In this document: piece by piece, positions 9,965-18,701 of the stretch
Layout: every line of letters begins with the position of its first letter
How positions within the stretch are numbered: the first letter of the stretch is position 1
Origin: Rubrivivax sp.
Lineage (GTDB): Bacteria > Pseudomonadota > Gammaproteobacteria > Burkholderiales > Burkholderiaceae_C
Direction of reading: 5' to 3'
NCBI GenBank assembly: GCA_030653505.1
Contig: JAURZK010000113.1
Span: 1 to 64,000 of the forward strand
DNA length: 64,000 nt
Translations under genes and position numbers: made by a program
Notes under the pieces: generated by a model
Told to the model about the DNA's origin: nothing
Database searches by the model: none
Seen by the model: only the letters and a program-made list of their open reading frames with translations

Positions 9965-10692
9965 AGCCCGAGGCCTTCGTCCACCTGCCGGACCTGCGCG
10001 ACTGCATCGTGCCGCCCGAGCAGTCCGCACTGCGCGTCACGCCCGCCGTGATGGCGATGTGGGACGAACGTGCGCGCCTGCTGGGCCGGCCGGCCGACTG
10101 GCGCCTGGGCGACGCCGAGGTGGAGGCCTCACGCCGCGCCACGCTGGGTGCGCGCGACCCGGCGCAGGACCTGTGGCTCTACGCCTACGGCTCGCTGATG
10201 TGGGACCCGGCGGTGCAGTTCGAGGAAGTGCGGCGCGCCCGGCTGCCGGGGCACCAGCGCCGCTTCACCTTCCGCACGCACATCGGCCGCGGCTCGCCGG
10301 CTTGCCCGGGGCTGATGCTGTCGATCGAGGCACGGCCCGGCGACTGCGAGGGCCTGGTCTTCCGCATCGCCGCCGAACACGTCGAGCTCGAATCGGCGAT
10401 CCTCTGGCGGCGTGAGATGCTGCGCGGCGCCTACACGCCCCGCCTGCTGCCCCTGGCCACGCCGCAGGGCGAGGTCACGGCGCTGGTGTTCGTCTCCAAC
10501 CCCGAGCATCCCGACCATGTCGGCGAACTGCCGCTGGACGAGACGGCGCGAACGATCGCACGCGCCGAAGGCGTGATGGGCCGCAACCGCGACTACGTCG
10601 AGCAGTTGGCCCGGCAGTTGGCCGGTCTGAGCATCGTCGACCCCTACATCGACGGGCTGGCGGCCGAACTGCAGCGGCAGGACGCGGGCTGA
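9961..10692 (+). CDS. ChaC-like gamma-glutamylcyclotransferase
   Basis: The protein carries the gamma-glutamylcyclotransferase signature YAYGSLMWDP (about residue 75), then the ChaC-type RRARLPGHQRRFTF and GLVFRIAAEHVELES. The ChaC class releases 5-oxoproline from glutathione in the cytosol. The catalytic glutamate is probably in the HVELES region; I cannot place it with certainty. The start is a GTG overlapping the DUF2788 stop (GTGA). At 243 aa it is longer than E. coli ChaC because of an N-terminal extension of about 65 residues. It ends just before a pair of dispersed repeats. Confidence 0.88.
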   Translation: MKPEAFVHLPDLRDCIVPPEQSALRVTPAVMAMWDERARLLGRPADWRLGDAEVEASRRATLGARDPAQDLWLYAYGSLMWDPAVQFEEVRRARLPGHQRRFTFRTHIGRGSPACPGLMLSIEARPGDCEGLVFRIAAEHVELESAILWRREMLRGAYTPRLLPLATPQGEVTALVFVSNPEHPDHVGELPLDETARTIARAEGVMGRNRDYVEQLARQLAGLSIVDPYIDGLAAELQRQDAG

Positions 10693-10720
10693 GGAAGATC
10701 CGGCCCGCCCACCCGCATCG

Positions 10721-10847
10721 GCCTGTCTGCGTGAAACCGTGGCCCGGCGTTCGCCAGGGCGCAGCGAGCAGGTGTGCGCAGGCACACCTGCACGTCCTCA
10801 GCCTGTCCGCGTGAAATCGCGACCAGGCGTTCGCCAGGCGCGCAGCG
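10721..10847. repeat. two copies of a 47-bp dispersed repeat around a hairpin
   Basis: Copy A (10721-10767) and copy B (10801-10847) share the pattern GCCTGTCCGCGTGAAAYCG then GGCGTTCGCCAGG and start exactly 80 bp apart. Between them lies a perfect hairpin, CAGGTGTGC / GCACACCTG with a four-base loop (10769-10790). They fill the gap between the convergent ChaC-like gene and phaB. A third copy lies at 27497-27543. No coding function is apparent. A role in convergent transcription termination is possible, although no U-tract follows. Confidence 0.75.
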
Positions 10848-10871
10848 CCTTCCGGCGCCGCGCGTCCGGGC

Positions 10872-11609
10872 TCACCCCATGTGCAGGCCGCCGTTGCAGC
10901 TGAGCTCGGCGCCGGTCGTGAAGCCCGAATCCTCGCCCGCCAGCCAGGCGCAGATGGAGCCGATTTCCTCGGGCCGGCCCAGGCGCTTGACCGGGATGGT
11001 GGCAACGATCTTTTCCAGCACCTCGGGCTTGATGGCACGGACCATGTCGGTGCCGATGTAACCGGGGCTGACGGTGTTCACCGTCACGCCCTTGGACGCC
11101 AATTCCTGCGCCAGCGCCATCGAAAAGCCGTGCATGCCGGCCTTGGCGGCCGAGTAGTTGGTCTGGCCGGCCTGGCCCTTCTCGCCGTTGACGCTGCTGA
11201 TCTGGATGATGCGGCCCCAACCCTTTTCCACCATGCCCGGCACCACCTGCTTGGTGACGTTGAACATGCTGTTGAGGTTGGTGTCGATGACCGCGTGCCA
11301 GTCTTCCGGCGTCATCTTCAGGAACATGCGGTCGCGCGTGATGCCGGCGTTGTTCACCAGCACGTCGATGGCGCCGTGTTGTTCACGCGCCTTGGTGAAA
11401 GCCTCGACGGTGCTCTCCCAGTCGGCGACATTGCCCACCGAGGCGAAGAACTCGTAGCCCAGCGCCTTCTGCTCGGCCAGCCACTTGACGTGGTCGCGGC
11501 TGGGGCCGCAGCCGGCGATGACGGTGAAACCTTCCTTGGCCAAGCGCTGGCAGATGGCGGTGCCGATGCCACCCATGCCGCCCGTCACATAGGCTACCTT
11601 CTTGCTCAT
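10872..11609 (-). CDS. phaB: acetoacetyl-CoA reductase
   Basis: This is the NADPH-dependent reductase that makes (R)-3-hydroxybutyryl-CoA, the PHA monomer. It is a 245-aa short-chain dehydrogenase with the cofactor loop TGGMGGIG, NNAG, the catalytic Ser in IISQ-type position (IQISSVNG), and YSAAK (Tyr, Lys). The C terminus CNGGLHMG is characteristic of the PhbB subfamily. AAGGAG lies seven bases before the ATG. It follows phaC on the same strand after about 160 bp. No acetyl-CoA acetyltransferase (phaA) lies between or beside them. Confidence 0.95.
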   Translation of the reverse strand: MSKKVAYVTGGMGGIGTAICQRLAKEGFTVIAGCGPSRDHVKWLAEQKALGYEFFASVGNVADWESTVEAFTKAREQHGAIDVLVNNAGITRDRMFLKMTPEDWHAVIDTNLNSMFNVTKQVVPGMVEKGWGRIIQISSVNGEKGQAGQTNYSAAKAGMHGFSMALAQELASKGVTVNTVSPGYIGTDMVRAIKPEVLEKIVATIPVKRLGRPEEIGSICAWLAGEDSGFTTGAELSCNGGLHMG

Positions 11610-11768
11610 TCTTCGCTCCTTGTCTCGATGTCGTGAGCGTCACCCGGCGCCGCGCTGCGGTCAATCGGGTTCGCCCTGTGTTTGACCTGCGGGAAGCAGG
11701 CCGCCTGGGTGCCGAAAGCGCGGGCCCTGCCCTTGGCCGCCGACAGCGGTGCACCGGCTGCAGGCCAG

Positions 11769-13466
11769 CTACACCTTGACCTTCACGTAACGCCCCGGCG
11801 CCGGCTCGATGGCCTTGAACTTCGCGCTGCCTGGCGCCTTGGGTGCATTCACCAGCTTGCCGCCATGCGGCTTGAGCCACTCCGACCAGGTGGGCCACCA
11901 GCTGCCGGGGTGCTCGGCGGCGCCCTTGAACCAGTCGTCGGCCTGGGCCGGCAGCTTGCCGTTCGTCCAGTAGCTTCGCTTGCCCTTGGCCGGCGGGTTG
12001 ATGACCCCGGCGATGTGGCCGCTGGCGCCGAGCACGAAGGTCTTCTTGCCGCTGATGAGCGGCATCGAGGCGTAGGCCGCGGCCCAGGGCACGATGTGGT
12101 CCTCGCGCGAGCCGTAGACGAAGAACGGCGCCTCGATGGCGCCGAGATCGACCTTCTCGCCGCACACCGTCAACCTGCCGGGCTGCTTCAGCTCGTTGGT
12201 CAGGTAGGTGTGGCGAAGGTACCAGCAGTACATGGGCCCGGGCAGGTTGGTGCTGTCGCCGTTCCAGTACAGCAGGTCGAAGGGCGGCGGGCTTTCGCCC
12301 TTCAGGTAGTTGCCGACGACGTAGTTCCAGACCAGGTCGTTGGGGCGCAGGAAGCTGAAGGTGGTGGCGAGTTCCTTGCCCTTGAGCATGCCGGGGCCAC
12401 CGGGCGCCTCTGCGCCGATGGTGATGTCGCGCAGCTTGACCGAGGCCTCGTCGATGAAGATGTCGAGGATGCCGGTGTTCTCGAAGTCGAGCAGCGTGGT
12501 CAGCAGCGTCACGCTGTGCGCCGGCTGCTCGCCGCGTGCAGCCAGCACCGCCAGCGCCGTGGACAGGATGGTGCCGCCGACGCAGAAGCCCAGCGTGTTG
12601 ATGCTGTCCTGACCGGTGATGGCCTGCACGGCGCGAATGGCGGCGATGGGGCCCTGCTCGATGTAGTCGTCCCACGTCTTGGTGCGCAGGGAATCGTCGG
12701 GGTTGGCCCAGCTGACGACGAAGGTGCGGTGGCCCTGCTCGACGGTGTAGCGGATGACCGAATTCTCGGGCTGCAGGTCGAGGATGTAGTACTTGTTGAT
12801 GCAGGGCGGCACGAAGAGCATCGGCCGTTCGTGCACCTTGGCCGTCAGCGGCTTGTATTCGATGAGCTGGAAAAGCTCGTTTTCGAACACCACCGCGCCC
12901 TCGCTCGTGGCGACGTTCCTGCCGACTTCGAAGACACTCTCGTCGGTCTGCGAAACATGGCCCTTCTGCAGGTCCTGCAGCAGGTGCTGCATGCCGGTGG
13001 TGATGCTCTCGCCCTGGGTTTCCAGCGCCTTCTTCAGGGCATCCGGGTTCAGCGCCAGGAAGTTGCTGGGGCTGGCCATGTCTACCCACTGCTGCACCGC
13101 GAAGCGGATGCGCGCCTTGGTCTTGGCGTCGGCCTCGACGCTCTCGGCCAGCTGCAGCAGCGAACGGGCGTTCAGCAGGTACATCTGCGCCGTGTAGGCG
13201 GCCGCGGGGTTGCTGGCCCAGTCGGTGCTGCCGAAGCGGCGGTCGGCCAGCGGCGCCGGCCGCGCCGCGTCGTCGCCCCGCAGGCGCTGCAGGGACTGGT
13301 TCCAGACCTCGGCGGCGCTCTTCAGGTAGTCGGCCTGGATCTGCGCCAGCTGCGTCGCCGGCAGGTTCAGCCCGGCCAGGGACTTGAACACGCCCTTGGC
13401 GGCAGCCCCGAGTGCCTGGGCCGGACCGGCAAGGGGCAGCGAACTCAGGGTAGTCTTGTCGGTCAC
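11769..13466 (-). CDS. phaC: class I poly(R)-hydroxyalkanoic acid synthase
   Basis: PhaC polymerises hydroxyacyl-CoA monomers into PHA granules. The protein is about 565 aa with an N-terminal PhaC_N domain and an alpha/beta-hydrolase core. The lipase-like box GFCVGGT holds the active-site cysteine. Later motifs supply the catalytic Asp and His (GSREDHIVPW, GASGHIAGVINPP). The C terminus, RYVKVKV, is typical of class I enzymes. I prefer GTG 13466 over the ORF start at 13526 because AGGAG lies eight bases before it and the extra residues are non-conserved. A promoter candidate and an inverted repeat lie upstream. Confidence 0.94.
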   Translation of the reverse strand: MTDKTTLSSLPLAGPAQALGAAAKGVFKSLAGLNLPATQLAQIQADYLKSAAEVWNQSLQRLRGDDAARPAPLADRRFGSTDWASNPAAAYTAQMYLLNARSLLQLAESVEADAKTKARIRFAVQQWVDMASPSNFLALNPDALKKALETQGESITTGMQHLLQDLQKGHVSQTDESVFEVGRNVATSEGAVVFENELFQLIEYKPLTAKVHERPMLFVPPCINKYYILDLQPENSVIRYTVEQGHRTFVVSWANPDDSLRTKTWDDYIEQGPIAAIRAVQAITGQDSINTLGFCVGGTILSTALAVLAARGEQPAHSVTLLTTLLDFENTGILDIFIDEASVKLRDITIGAEAPGGPGMLKGKELATTFSFLRPNDLVWNYVVGNYLKGESPPPFDLLYWNGDSTNLPGPMYCWYLRHTYLTNELKQPGRLTVCGEKVDLGAIEAPFFVYGSREDHIVPWAAAYASMPLISGKKTFVLGASGHIAGVINPPAKGKRSYWTNGKLPAQADDWFKGAAEHPGSWWPTWSEWLKPHGGKLVNAPKAPGSAKFKAIEPAPGRYVKVKV

Positions 13467-13498
13467 GGGTCTGTCTCCTGTCGAATCCGCGGTTTGCG

Positions 13499-13554
13499 GG
13501 TGCACGGCAGCAGTGCACCGCCCCACGTGTTCATGATTTCACGTTTTTACGTCA
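13499..13554 (-). promoter_or_regulatory. phaC leader: TGC-rich inverted repeat and -35-like box
   Basis: The phaC 5' region carries an inverted repeat, GGTGCAC then seven bases then GTGCACC (13499-13519), and further upstream TTGACG on the minus strand (near 13549-13554). PhaR regulators of PHA genes bind TGC-rich palindromes in other bacteria, so this could be an operator. No phaR gene is in the window, and the -10 is not convincing. Confidence 0.35.
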
Positions 13555-13614
13555 AGGCGCTGACGCTGTCTTGACGTGCCCATACACCGGCCTTGCCGCC
13601 GGCACAACGCCACC

Positions 13615-13893
13615 ATGTACCTCGTTGCCATCGCCTGGATCTATGTCGTGCTGATGATGGCGCTGGCCGAGGCGGTTTCGCCGCAGGGCACGGTCATGGG
13701 CGCCTTCTTCACGCTGCTGCTGTACGGGGCGCTGCCGCTCGCCATCGTGCTCTACATCATGGCCACGCCGGGGCGCCGACGGGCGCTGCGCGCCGCCGAG
13801 GCGGCGGCCGATGCCGCTGCGGCTTCAAAGGCGCCAGATGGCGGCGGCCATGCGCCCGGTGACGCCGTCGCGGCGGAACGAAAAGAAGGCTGA
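13615..13893 (+). CDS. small membrane protein, two predicted TM helices
   Basis: A 92-aa protein with two hydrophobic segments (LVAIAWIYVVLMMALAEAV and FFTLLLYGALPLAIVLYIM) and a basic, Ala-rich, probably disordered cytoplasmic tail. I do not recognise a named family with certainty; similar short proteins are common next to PHA genes and elsewhere in Burkholderiales. The start at 13615 removes a non-conserved leader present in the ORF track. Its last 69 bases overlap the 3' end of pgeF on the opposite strand. Confidence 0.7.
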   Translation: MYLVAIAWIYVVLMMALAEAVSPQGTVMGAFFTLLLYGALPLAIVLYIMATPGRRRALRAAEAAADAAAASKAPDGGGHAPGDAVAAERKEG

Positions 13894-14586
13894 GGCGTCC
13901 TCGACGGTGCAGGCCGGCGTTACGGTGACGGCGCCTACGCCGGCAGCGGCCAGGCGGTCCTGCGCCAGCCCTTGCAGGTCGGCCAACCAGCGCGTCGAGC
14001 CGTCGGGCCGCTCGCGGCGGACGAAGCGCGGCATCTCGGCACGGCGGTCCTGGCCGAAGGCGCGCAGCACGTCGGCGCCGACCTCGAACTGCCGCGGCCC
14101 GATGCAGGGGCCGAGCCAGGCCTGCACATCGGCAGGCCGTGCGCCGGCGCCGCGGCACAGTGCGTCGACGGTGGCTTCCAGCACACCCGCTGCCAGGCCA
14201 CGCCAACCGGCGTGCGCTGCCGCCACGGCACGGCCGTCGTTCAGCGCGAACAGCACCGGCAGGCAGTCGGCCACCTGCACCGTGCAGGCCAGGCCGGGTT
14301 CGTCGGTCCAGGCCGCGTCGGCCGGGTCATCGGTCGCGACGCCATCCTCCGCGGTCAGGTGCAGCACGTTGACGCCGTGCACCTGGCGCAACCACACCGG
14401 GCGTGCGCCCAGCGCGGCGCCAAAACGCGCACGGTTCTCGACCACCGTCTCGGCGTCGTCGCCGACCGCCACACCGAGGTTCAGGCTGGCGTAGATGCCT
14501 TCGCTGACGCCGCCCTCGCGCAGGCTCATCGCGGCGCCGACGCCGGGGGGCGTTACCCAGGCCGGGCGCAGCAGTGGCAGGCTCAT
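13825..14586 (-). CDS. pgeF: peptidoglycan editing factor / multicopper-type laccase domain protein
   Basis: A member of the YfiH / DUF152 family. YfiH has been reported to remove wrongly incorporated residues from peptidoglycan precursors. Conserved metal-site and core motifs are visible: RQVHGVNV, TVQVADCLPVLF and AAAHAGWRGLAAG (His, Cys, His). Length 253 aa is normal. The family is a frequent neighbour of rluD, which is not seen here. maiA lies upstream on the same strand with 13 bp between them. The 3' end overlaps a convergent membrane-protein gene. Confidence 0.93.
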   Translation of the reverse strand: MSLPLLRPAWVTPPGVGAAMSLREGGVSEGIYASLNLGVAVGDDAETVVENRARFGAALGARPVWLRQVHGVNVLHLTAEDGVATDDPADAAWTDEPGLACTVQVADCLPVLFALNDGRAVAAAHAGWRGLAAGVLEATVDALCRGAGARPADVQAWLGPCIGPRQFEVGADVLRAFGQDRRAEMPRFVRRERPDGSTRWLADLQGLAQDRLAAAGVGAVTVTPACTVEDASAFFSFRRDGVTGRMAAAIWRL

Positions 14587-14599
14587 CCGGCGGCCCCGT

Positions 14600-15232
14600 T
14601 CATTCGAAGTCCGGACAGTGTTCGGGCCGCGTGCGCTCGAAGGCTGGCAGCCGCATGCAGGTCTCGAACACGCGCATCACGTTCGGCACATGATCGACCC
14701 GGCATGCGAAGCGCTGCGCATTGAAGATCTGCGGCACCAGGACACAGTCGGCCAGCGTGGGCGACTCGCCGTGACAGTAAGTCGTGGGGGCGGCGGCGAG
14801 GTGCCGCTCCACCACCTCCAGGCCGGTCTCGACCCAGTGGCGGTACCAGCGGTCCTTGTCCTCGTCGACGATCTTCATCTCGCGCTTCAGGTAGCGCAGC
14901 ACACGCAGGTTGTTCAGCGGGTGGATCTCGCAGGCGATGTCCAGCGCGAGCGCGCGCACACGCGCCCGTTCGGCCGGCGTGGCCGGTAGCAGCGGCGGCT
15001 GCGGGTGGGTCTCGTCGAGGTACTCGATGATCGCCAGCGACTGCGTCAGCGTGTGCCCGTCGTCGCGCAGCAGCGGCACCAGCCGCGCCGCCGACACCGC
15101 GGCGTAGGACTCGCCCAGCTGCGCGCCCTGCGCCAGGTGCACGGGCTCGTAGTCGTAATCCAGGCCCTTGAGCGCCAGCGCGATGCGCACGCGGTAGGAC
15201 GCCGACGAGCGGAAGTAGTTGTAGAGCTCCAT
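14600..15232 (-). CDS. maiA: maleylacetoacetate isomerase (zeta-class GST)
   Basis: Glutathione-dependent cis-trans isomerase that converts maleylacetoacetate to fumarylacetoacetate in tyrosine/homogentisate or gentisate-type degradation. The zeta-class motif SSASYRVRIAL lies at residues 9-19, followed by the thioredoxin-like and helical GST domains (LACEIHPLNNLRVL-type region). Length 210 aa is normal. It follows a fumarylacetoacetate hydrolase-family gene on the same strand after 16 bp, so two consecutive catabolic steps are paired. No ring-cleaving dioxygenase is in this window. Confidence 0.93.
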   Translation of the reverse strand: MELYNYFRSSASYRVRIALALKGLDYDYEPVHLAQGAQLGESYAAVSAARLVPLLRDDGHTLTQSLAIIEYLDETHPQPPLLPATPAERARVRALALDIACEIHPLNNLRVLRYLKREMKIVDEDKDRWYRHWVETGLEVVERHLAAAPTTYCHGESPTLADCVLVPQIFNAQRFACRVDHVPNVMRVFETCMRLPAFERTRPEHCPDFE

Positions 15233-15248
15233 CTCGCGGCTCCAGGCC

Positions 15249-15941
15249 TTACGCGACGGCCACCTTCAGCGTGCCCAGCCCCGCGATGGCGCCTTGCATC
15301 ACGTCGCCGCGCACCACGGCGCCCACGCCCGCCGGCGTGCCGGTGAAGATCAGGTCGCCGGGCTGCAGCGCCCACGCGGCGCTGAGCTGCTCGATGGTCT
15401 CGTTGACACTCCAGATCAGCTCGCGCAGGTCGCCCCGCTGCTTCACCTGGCCGTTGACGGCCAGCGTGATCGCGCCCTGCAGCAGCTCACCGGTCTGCGC
15501 GAGAGGCACCAGCGTGCCGATGGGCGCGCTCTGCTCGAAGGCTTTGCCGATGCACCAGGGGCGGCCCTGCTTCTTCATCTCGTTCTGCAGGTCGCGGCGC
15601 GTCATGTCCAGGCCGACGGCATAGCCCCAGATGTGGCTGGCCGCATCGGCCGCGGCGATGTTGCGCCCGCCCTTGCCGATGGCCACCACGAGCTCGATCT
15701 CGTGGTGCAGGTTGGCGGTGAGCGAAGGGTAGTCGATGCTGCCCGTCGTGCCCTCGGGCACGGCGACGATGGCGTCGGCAGGCTTCATGAAGAAGAAGGG
15801 CGGCTCGCGGCCCGTGAAGCCCATCTCGACGGCGTGATCGGCGTAGTTGCGGCCGACGCAGTAGATGCGGTGCACCGGGAACTCACCGCCGCCAGCGACG
15901 GGCACGGCGGCCGGGGCGGCGGGGGGGATGACGTAGCTCAT
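15249..15941 (-). CDS. fumarylacetoacetate hydrolase family protein
   Basis: A 230-aa FAH-fold hydrolase of the short type (fumarylpyruvate or acylpyruvate hydrolase-like). It shows [15 protein letters not shown], then the metal-binding acidic residues in the HHEIELVV motif, the central [14 protein letters not shown] and the C-terminal [12 protein letters not shown] 15941 is chosen because the longer ORF (to 16601) runs through the divergent NUDIX gene. Pairing with maiA suggests it handles the isomerase product. The short length favours fumarylpyruvate hydrolase over true FAH. Confidence 0.9.
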   Translation of the reverse strand: MSYVIPPAAPAAVPVAGGGEFPVHRIYCVGRNYADHAVEMGFTGREPPFFFMKPADAIVAVPEGTTGSIDYPSLTANLHHEIELVVAIGKGGRNIAAADAASHIWGYAVGLDMTRRDLQNEMKKQGRPWCIGKAFEQSAPIGTLVPLAQTGELLQGAITLAVNGQVKQRGDLRELIWSVNETIEQLSAAWALQPGDLIFTGTPAGVGAVVRGDVMQGAIAGLGTLKVAVA

Positions 15942-16043
15942 GGGCGTGGGCGGCGGCAGCGCTGTGCAGGAGGGGTCGGCGATGATGCCATGCGGCCCGC
16001 CCGCCGCGGGGTCACCAAGAGCGCGGCCGCTACACTGGCCGCC

Positions 16044-16589
16044 ATGCATCTGCCCCGCCGCATCAAGCATTGCCGGGTCTGTGGCACCGAGGTCAGCTAC
16101 CGCGTGCCGGCCGAAGACAACCGCGAGCGGGCCGTCTGCACGGCCTGCAGCGAGATCCACTACGAAAACCCGATCAACGTCGTCGGCACCGTGCCGGCGT
16201 GGGGCGAGCAGGTGCTGCTGTGCCGCCGCAACATCGAGCCGCGCTTCGGCTTCTGGACGCTGCCGGCGGGCTTCCTGGAAATGGGCGAGAGCACCGCTGC
16301 GGGCGCCGAGCGCGAGACGGTGGAGGAAGCCGGCGCGCGCATCGAGCTGCAGGACCTGTTCACCGTGCTGAACGTCGTGCGCGCCGGCCAGTTGCACCTC
16401 TACTACCGGGCGCGTCTGCTCGACACCACCTTGGACCCCGGCCCCGAGACCATCGAGGCGCGGCTCTTCCGCGAAGACGAGATCCCCTGGGACGAGCTGG
16501 CCTTCCGCACGGTACGGCTGACCCTGGAACACTACTTCGCCGACCGCCGCCGCGGCGCCTTCGTGGTGCACGCCGGCGACGTCGCCTAG
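16044..16589 (+). CDS. NUDIX hydrolase with N-terminal zinc ribbon
   Basis: A 181-aa pyrophosphohydrolase. The N terminus holds a CxxC...CxxC zinc ribbon (CRVCG, CTACS), the Nudix_N type found in NADH pyrophosphatase-like and ADP-ribose hydrolase proteins. The NUDIX box is intact: GFLEMGES then [11 protein letters not shown] (G-x5-E-x7-REUxEExGU). The substrate is unknown. TACACT at 16031-16036 lies seven bases before the ATG, so the transcript may have almost no leader. It is divergent from the FAH-family gene and convergent with the LapD-like gene. Confidence 0.9.
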   Translation: MHLPRRIKHCRVCGTEVSYRVPAEDNRERAVCTACSEIHYENPINVVGTVPAWGEQVLLCRRNIEPRFGFWTLPAGFLEMGESTAAGAERETVEEAGARIELQDLFTVLNVVRAGQLHLYYRARLLDTTLDPGPETIEARLFREDEIPWDELAFRTVRLTLEHYFADRRRGAFVVHAGDVA

Positions 16590-16619
16590 CGGCCGCATCA
16601 CGCGGCGCGTGCCACGGCC

Positions 16620-18545
16620 TCAGGCCCCCTGCCCGGCCGCCTGCGCCTGGGCCAGCACCGGCCCGGTGGCGCCATCGACACCCAGTGCCCACATGGCCTG
16701 GGCGTCGGCGGCGTCGCGCACGCCGCTGACGAGCAACGTCAGCCCGAGGTCGTGCACCAGCGTCACCAGCCCGCGCACATAACCGCGCACGGCGTCGTCG
16801 TGCGCCAGGCCCTGCACCTGGCCGGCATCGACCGTGACGTGCTGCACGCCGGCAGACTTCAGGTCGGGCAGTTCGGGCGTGGCGCCAGCGGCCAGGGCCA
16901 CGCCGACACGCACGCCCAAGCGGCCCCACACCGAGAGCGCCGCAGCCACGGCGGTGACGCCGGCGCTGGCGCGCACGTCGTCGACGAGTTCCAGCGTCAA
17001 GAGCCGCGCCACCGTCGGGGCCCCGGCCAGGCCTGCCGCGACGTCGGATGTAAAGCCCTGCGCCGCCAGCGACGAACGGCTGATCTGCACCGCGCGCGCG
17101 CGGCCGTCGCGCGTGATGCCTTCGAGTGCCCGCTCGACCGCCGCGAGGTCGACCTGGGGCAGCAGCCGGCTGCGCCGCGCGGCGGCGCGCCAGCCTGCGG
17201 CCGACTCAAAAGGGCCGCCATGGCGCAGCTGCACCTGCAGCGCGCACGCCAGGTGCAGCAGCCCGCCCTGACTGTCCTGCACGGGCACCGCCGTCAGCCG
17301 CGTACGCCCCTCGACGAGTGCAGTGCGGATGCGCTCGCGCCAGGCACCGGCCCCGAGCACCTCGTCCTGCGTCGATGCCTGCAGCACCACGCAGCCGGCC
17401 GGGGTGTCGCCGTCGGCCTCGGCGCGCGCCAGCGCAGCGTCGGCCGTGGCCAGTGCGGCGCCGGCGCTGGTGTCGTGCAGGCCGTCGACGCCACCCACGG
17501 CCACTTCAGTGTGCCCGGCGCGCAGTGCAGGTGTCGAAGCCAGGGCCGTGCGCAGCGACGCCGCGGTCTCCACGGCGACGCCGGCCACCGGCAGACAGAG
17601 GGCGAAGTCGGTGCCGTTCAGCCGCCCCGCCAACGTCGCCGGCACGCGGTCGACGTAGGTCAGCAGCACGTCGGCCACGGCGCCGAGCAGGCGGTCGGTG
17701 GCTTCGTGCCCCAGGCGCAGGTTGGTGGCCTCGAGGTCGAGCACACGCACGATCAGCAGCGCCAGCCCCGGGCCACCCGGTTCTTCCAGGCGCTGTTGCA
17801 GCTGGGCGAGGAAATGGTGGCGCAGCGGCAGGCCCGTGCCCGGGTCGAGGTGGGTCTGGCGCTGCAGGTGCGCGACCTGTTCTGCCTGTGCCGCGTAGGC
17901 CTGCCGCCAGTGCGCCGCGGCGCCGGCGTCTGCACCGGAAGGCACGCTGGCCACCGGGGCCGGCCCGGCGGCTGCTGCCGCCTCGTGCCTATCTGCGCCG
18001 GCGTGCACTCGCCCGGCCGCCGGTGCACGCGCGACGATGGCCCAGACCCCCGCCAGCAACGACAGCAGGCCCAGCAGGGCGGCGGCGAAACCCGTGCGCA
18101 CGAAGCTGTCCCACAGCGCGTCCTGGGCCCATGAAGGGTCGATCTCGAGTTCCAGACGGCCCACCGCCGCACCGGCCTCGCCCAGCACCACCGCGGCGGG
18201 CGCCGCGGCCACGGGGAGTGCAACCCGGAACCAGGCGGGTGCCGCGGTGGGCTTGGCCGGCCGTTGCAGCCTGGCCAGCGGTTCGTCCAGGCCGCTGGCA
18301 TGCAAGCGCAGGGAGCGCGTGTGGCCGGCGGCAAACTGCGCGGCAGCCAGCTCACGCCAGCCCGCCACGTGCTGCCCTGGCTGCGTCAGGGCCGCTGCCA
18401 GCACGGCGGCGGCATCGCGGTTGCGGGCTTCCAGCTGCCGCTGCAGAGTCTGCTGCGTGGCCCGCAGGTCGGCGGCCAGGGCCGCGACAAGCAGCAGGCC
18501 GAAGAGTGCCGCCACCGCCGCCAGGGCACGCGGGCCGGCGATCAT
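16620..18545 (-). CDS. LapD-like receptor with degenerate GGDEF and EAL domains
   Basis: A membrane protein of about 641 aa. A first TM helix (ALAAVAALFGLLLVAALA), a periplasmic LapD/MoxY-type domain, a second TM helix (GFAAALLGLLSLLAGVWAIV) and a coiled linker lead into a GGDEF-like and an EAL-like domain. The diguanylate cyclase signature is replaced by LNGTDF and the EAL motif is absent, so it is probably a c-di-GMP receptor and not an enzyme. In LapD systems such a receptor sequesters the protease LapG; no lapG or adhesin gene is nearby. I chose ATG 18545 because it starts directly at the TM helix; a GTG at 18614 is also possible. Confidence 0.72.
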   Translation of the reverse strand: MIAGPRALAAVAALFGLLLVAALAADLRATQQTLQRQLEARNRDAAAVLAAALTQPGQHVAGWRELAAAQFAAGHTRSLRLHASGLDEPLARLQRPAKPTAAPAWFRVALPVAAAPAAVVLGEAGAAVGRLELEIDPSWAQDALWDSFVRTGFAAALLGLLSLLAGVWAIVARAPAAGRVHAGADRHEAAAAAGPAPVASVPSGADAGAAAHWRQAYAAQAEQVAHLQRQTHLDPGTGLPLRHHFLAQLQQRLEEPGGPGLALLIVRVLDLEATNLRLGHEATDRLLGAVADVLLTYVDRVPATLAGRLNGTDFALCLPVAGVAVETAASLRTALASTPALRAGHTEVAVGGVDGLHDTSAGAALATADAALARAEADGDTPAGCVVLQASTQDEVLGAGAWRERIRTALVEGRTRLTAVPVQDSQGGLLHLACALQVQLRHGGPFESAAGWRAAARRSRLLPQVDLAAVERALEGITRDGRARAVQISRSSLAAQGFTSDVAAGLAGAPTVARLLTLELVDDVRASAGVTAVAAALSVWGRLGVRVGVALAAGATPELPDLKSAGVQHVTVDAGQVQGLAHDDAVRGYVRGLVTLVHDLGLTLLVSGVRDAADAQAMWALGVDGATGPVLAQAQAAGQGA

Positions 18546-18701
18546 GCGCAAGACCCGCCAGGACGCAAACGCGGTGACATCGACAAACCCGACCCTCCCA
18601 GAGACGGTGATCACGGCATCCTACGTCAGCACCCGCCCTCGCGGCTTGGCGCGGGGCCTGCGCCGGCTTGCGGACTGCGGCGCGGCCCCGACGACCGGAC
18701 G

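Noticed and set aside
11383-13518. 711-aa minus-strand ORF overlapping phaC and phaB
   Set aside because: Frame-shifted shadow of phaC and phaB. Codon content is random and the real frames are intact.
16592-16606. GCCGC/GCGGC hairpin between the NUDIX and LapD-like genes as a terminator
   Set aside because: The stem is only five bases with no U-tract on either strand. It is too weak to annotate.
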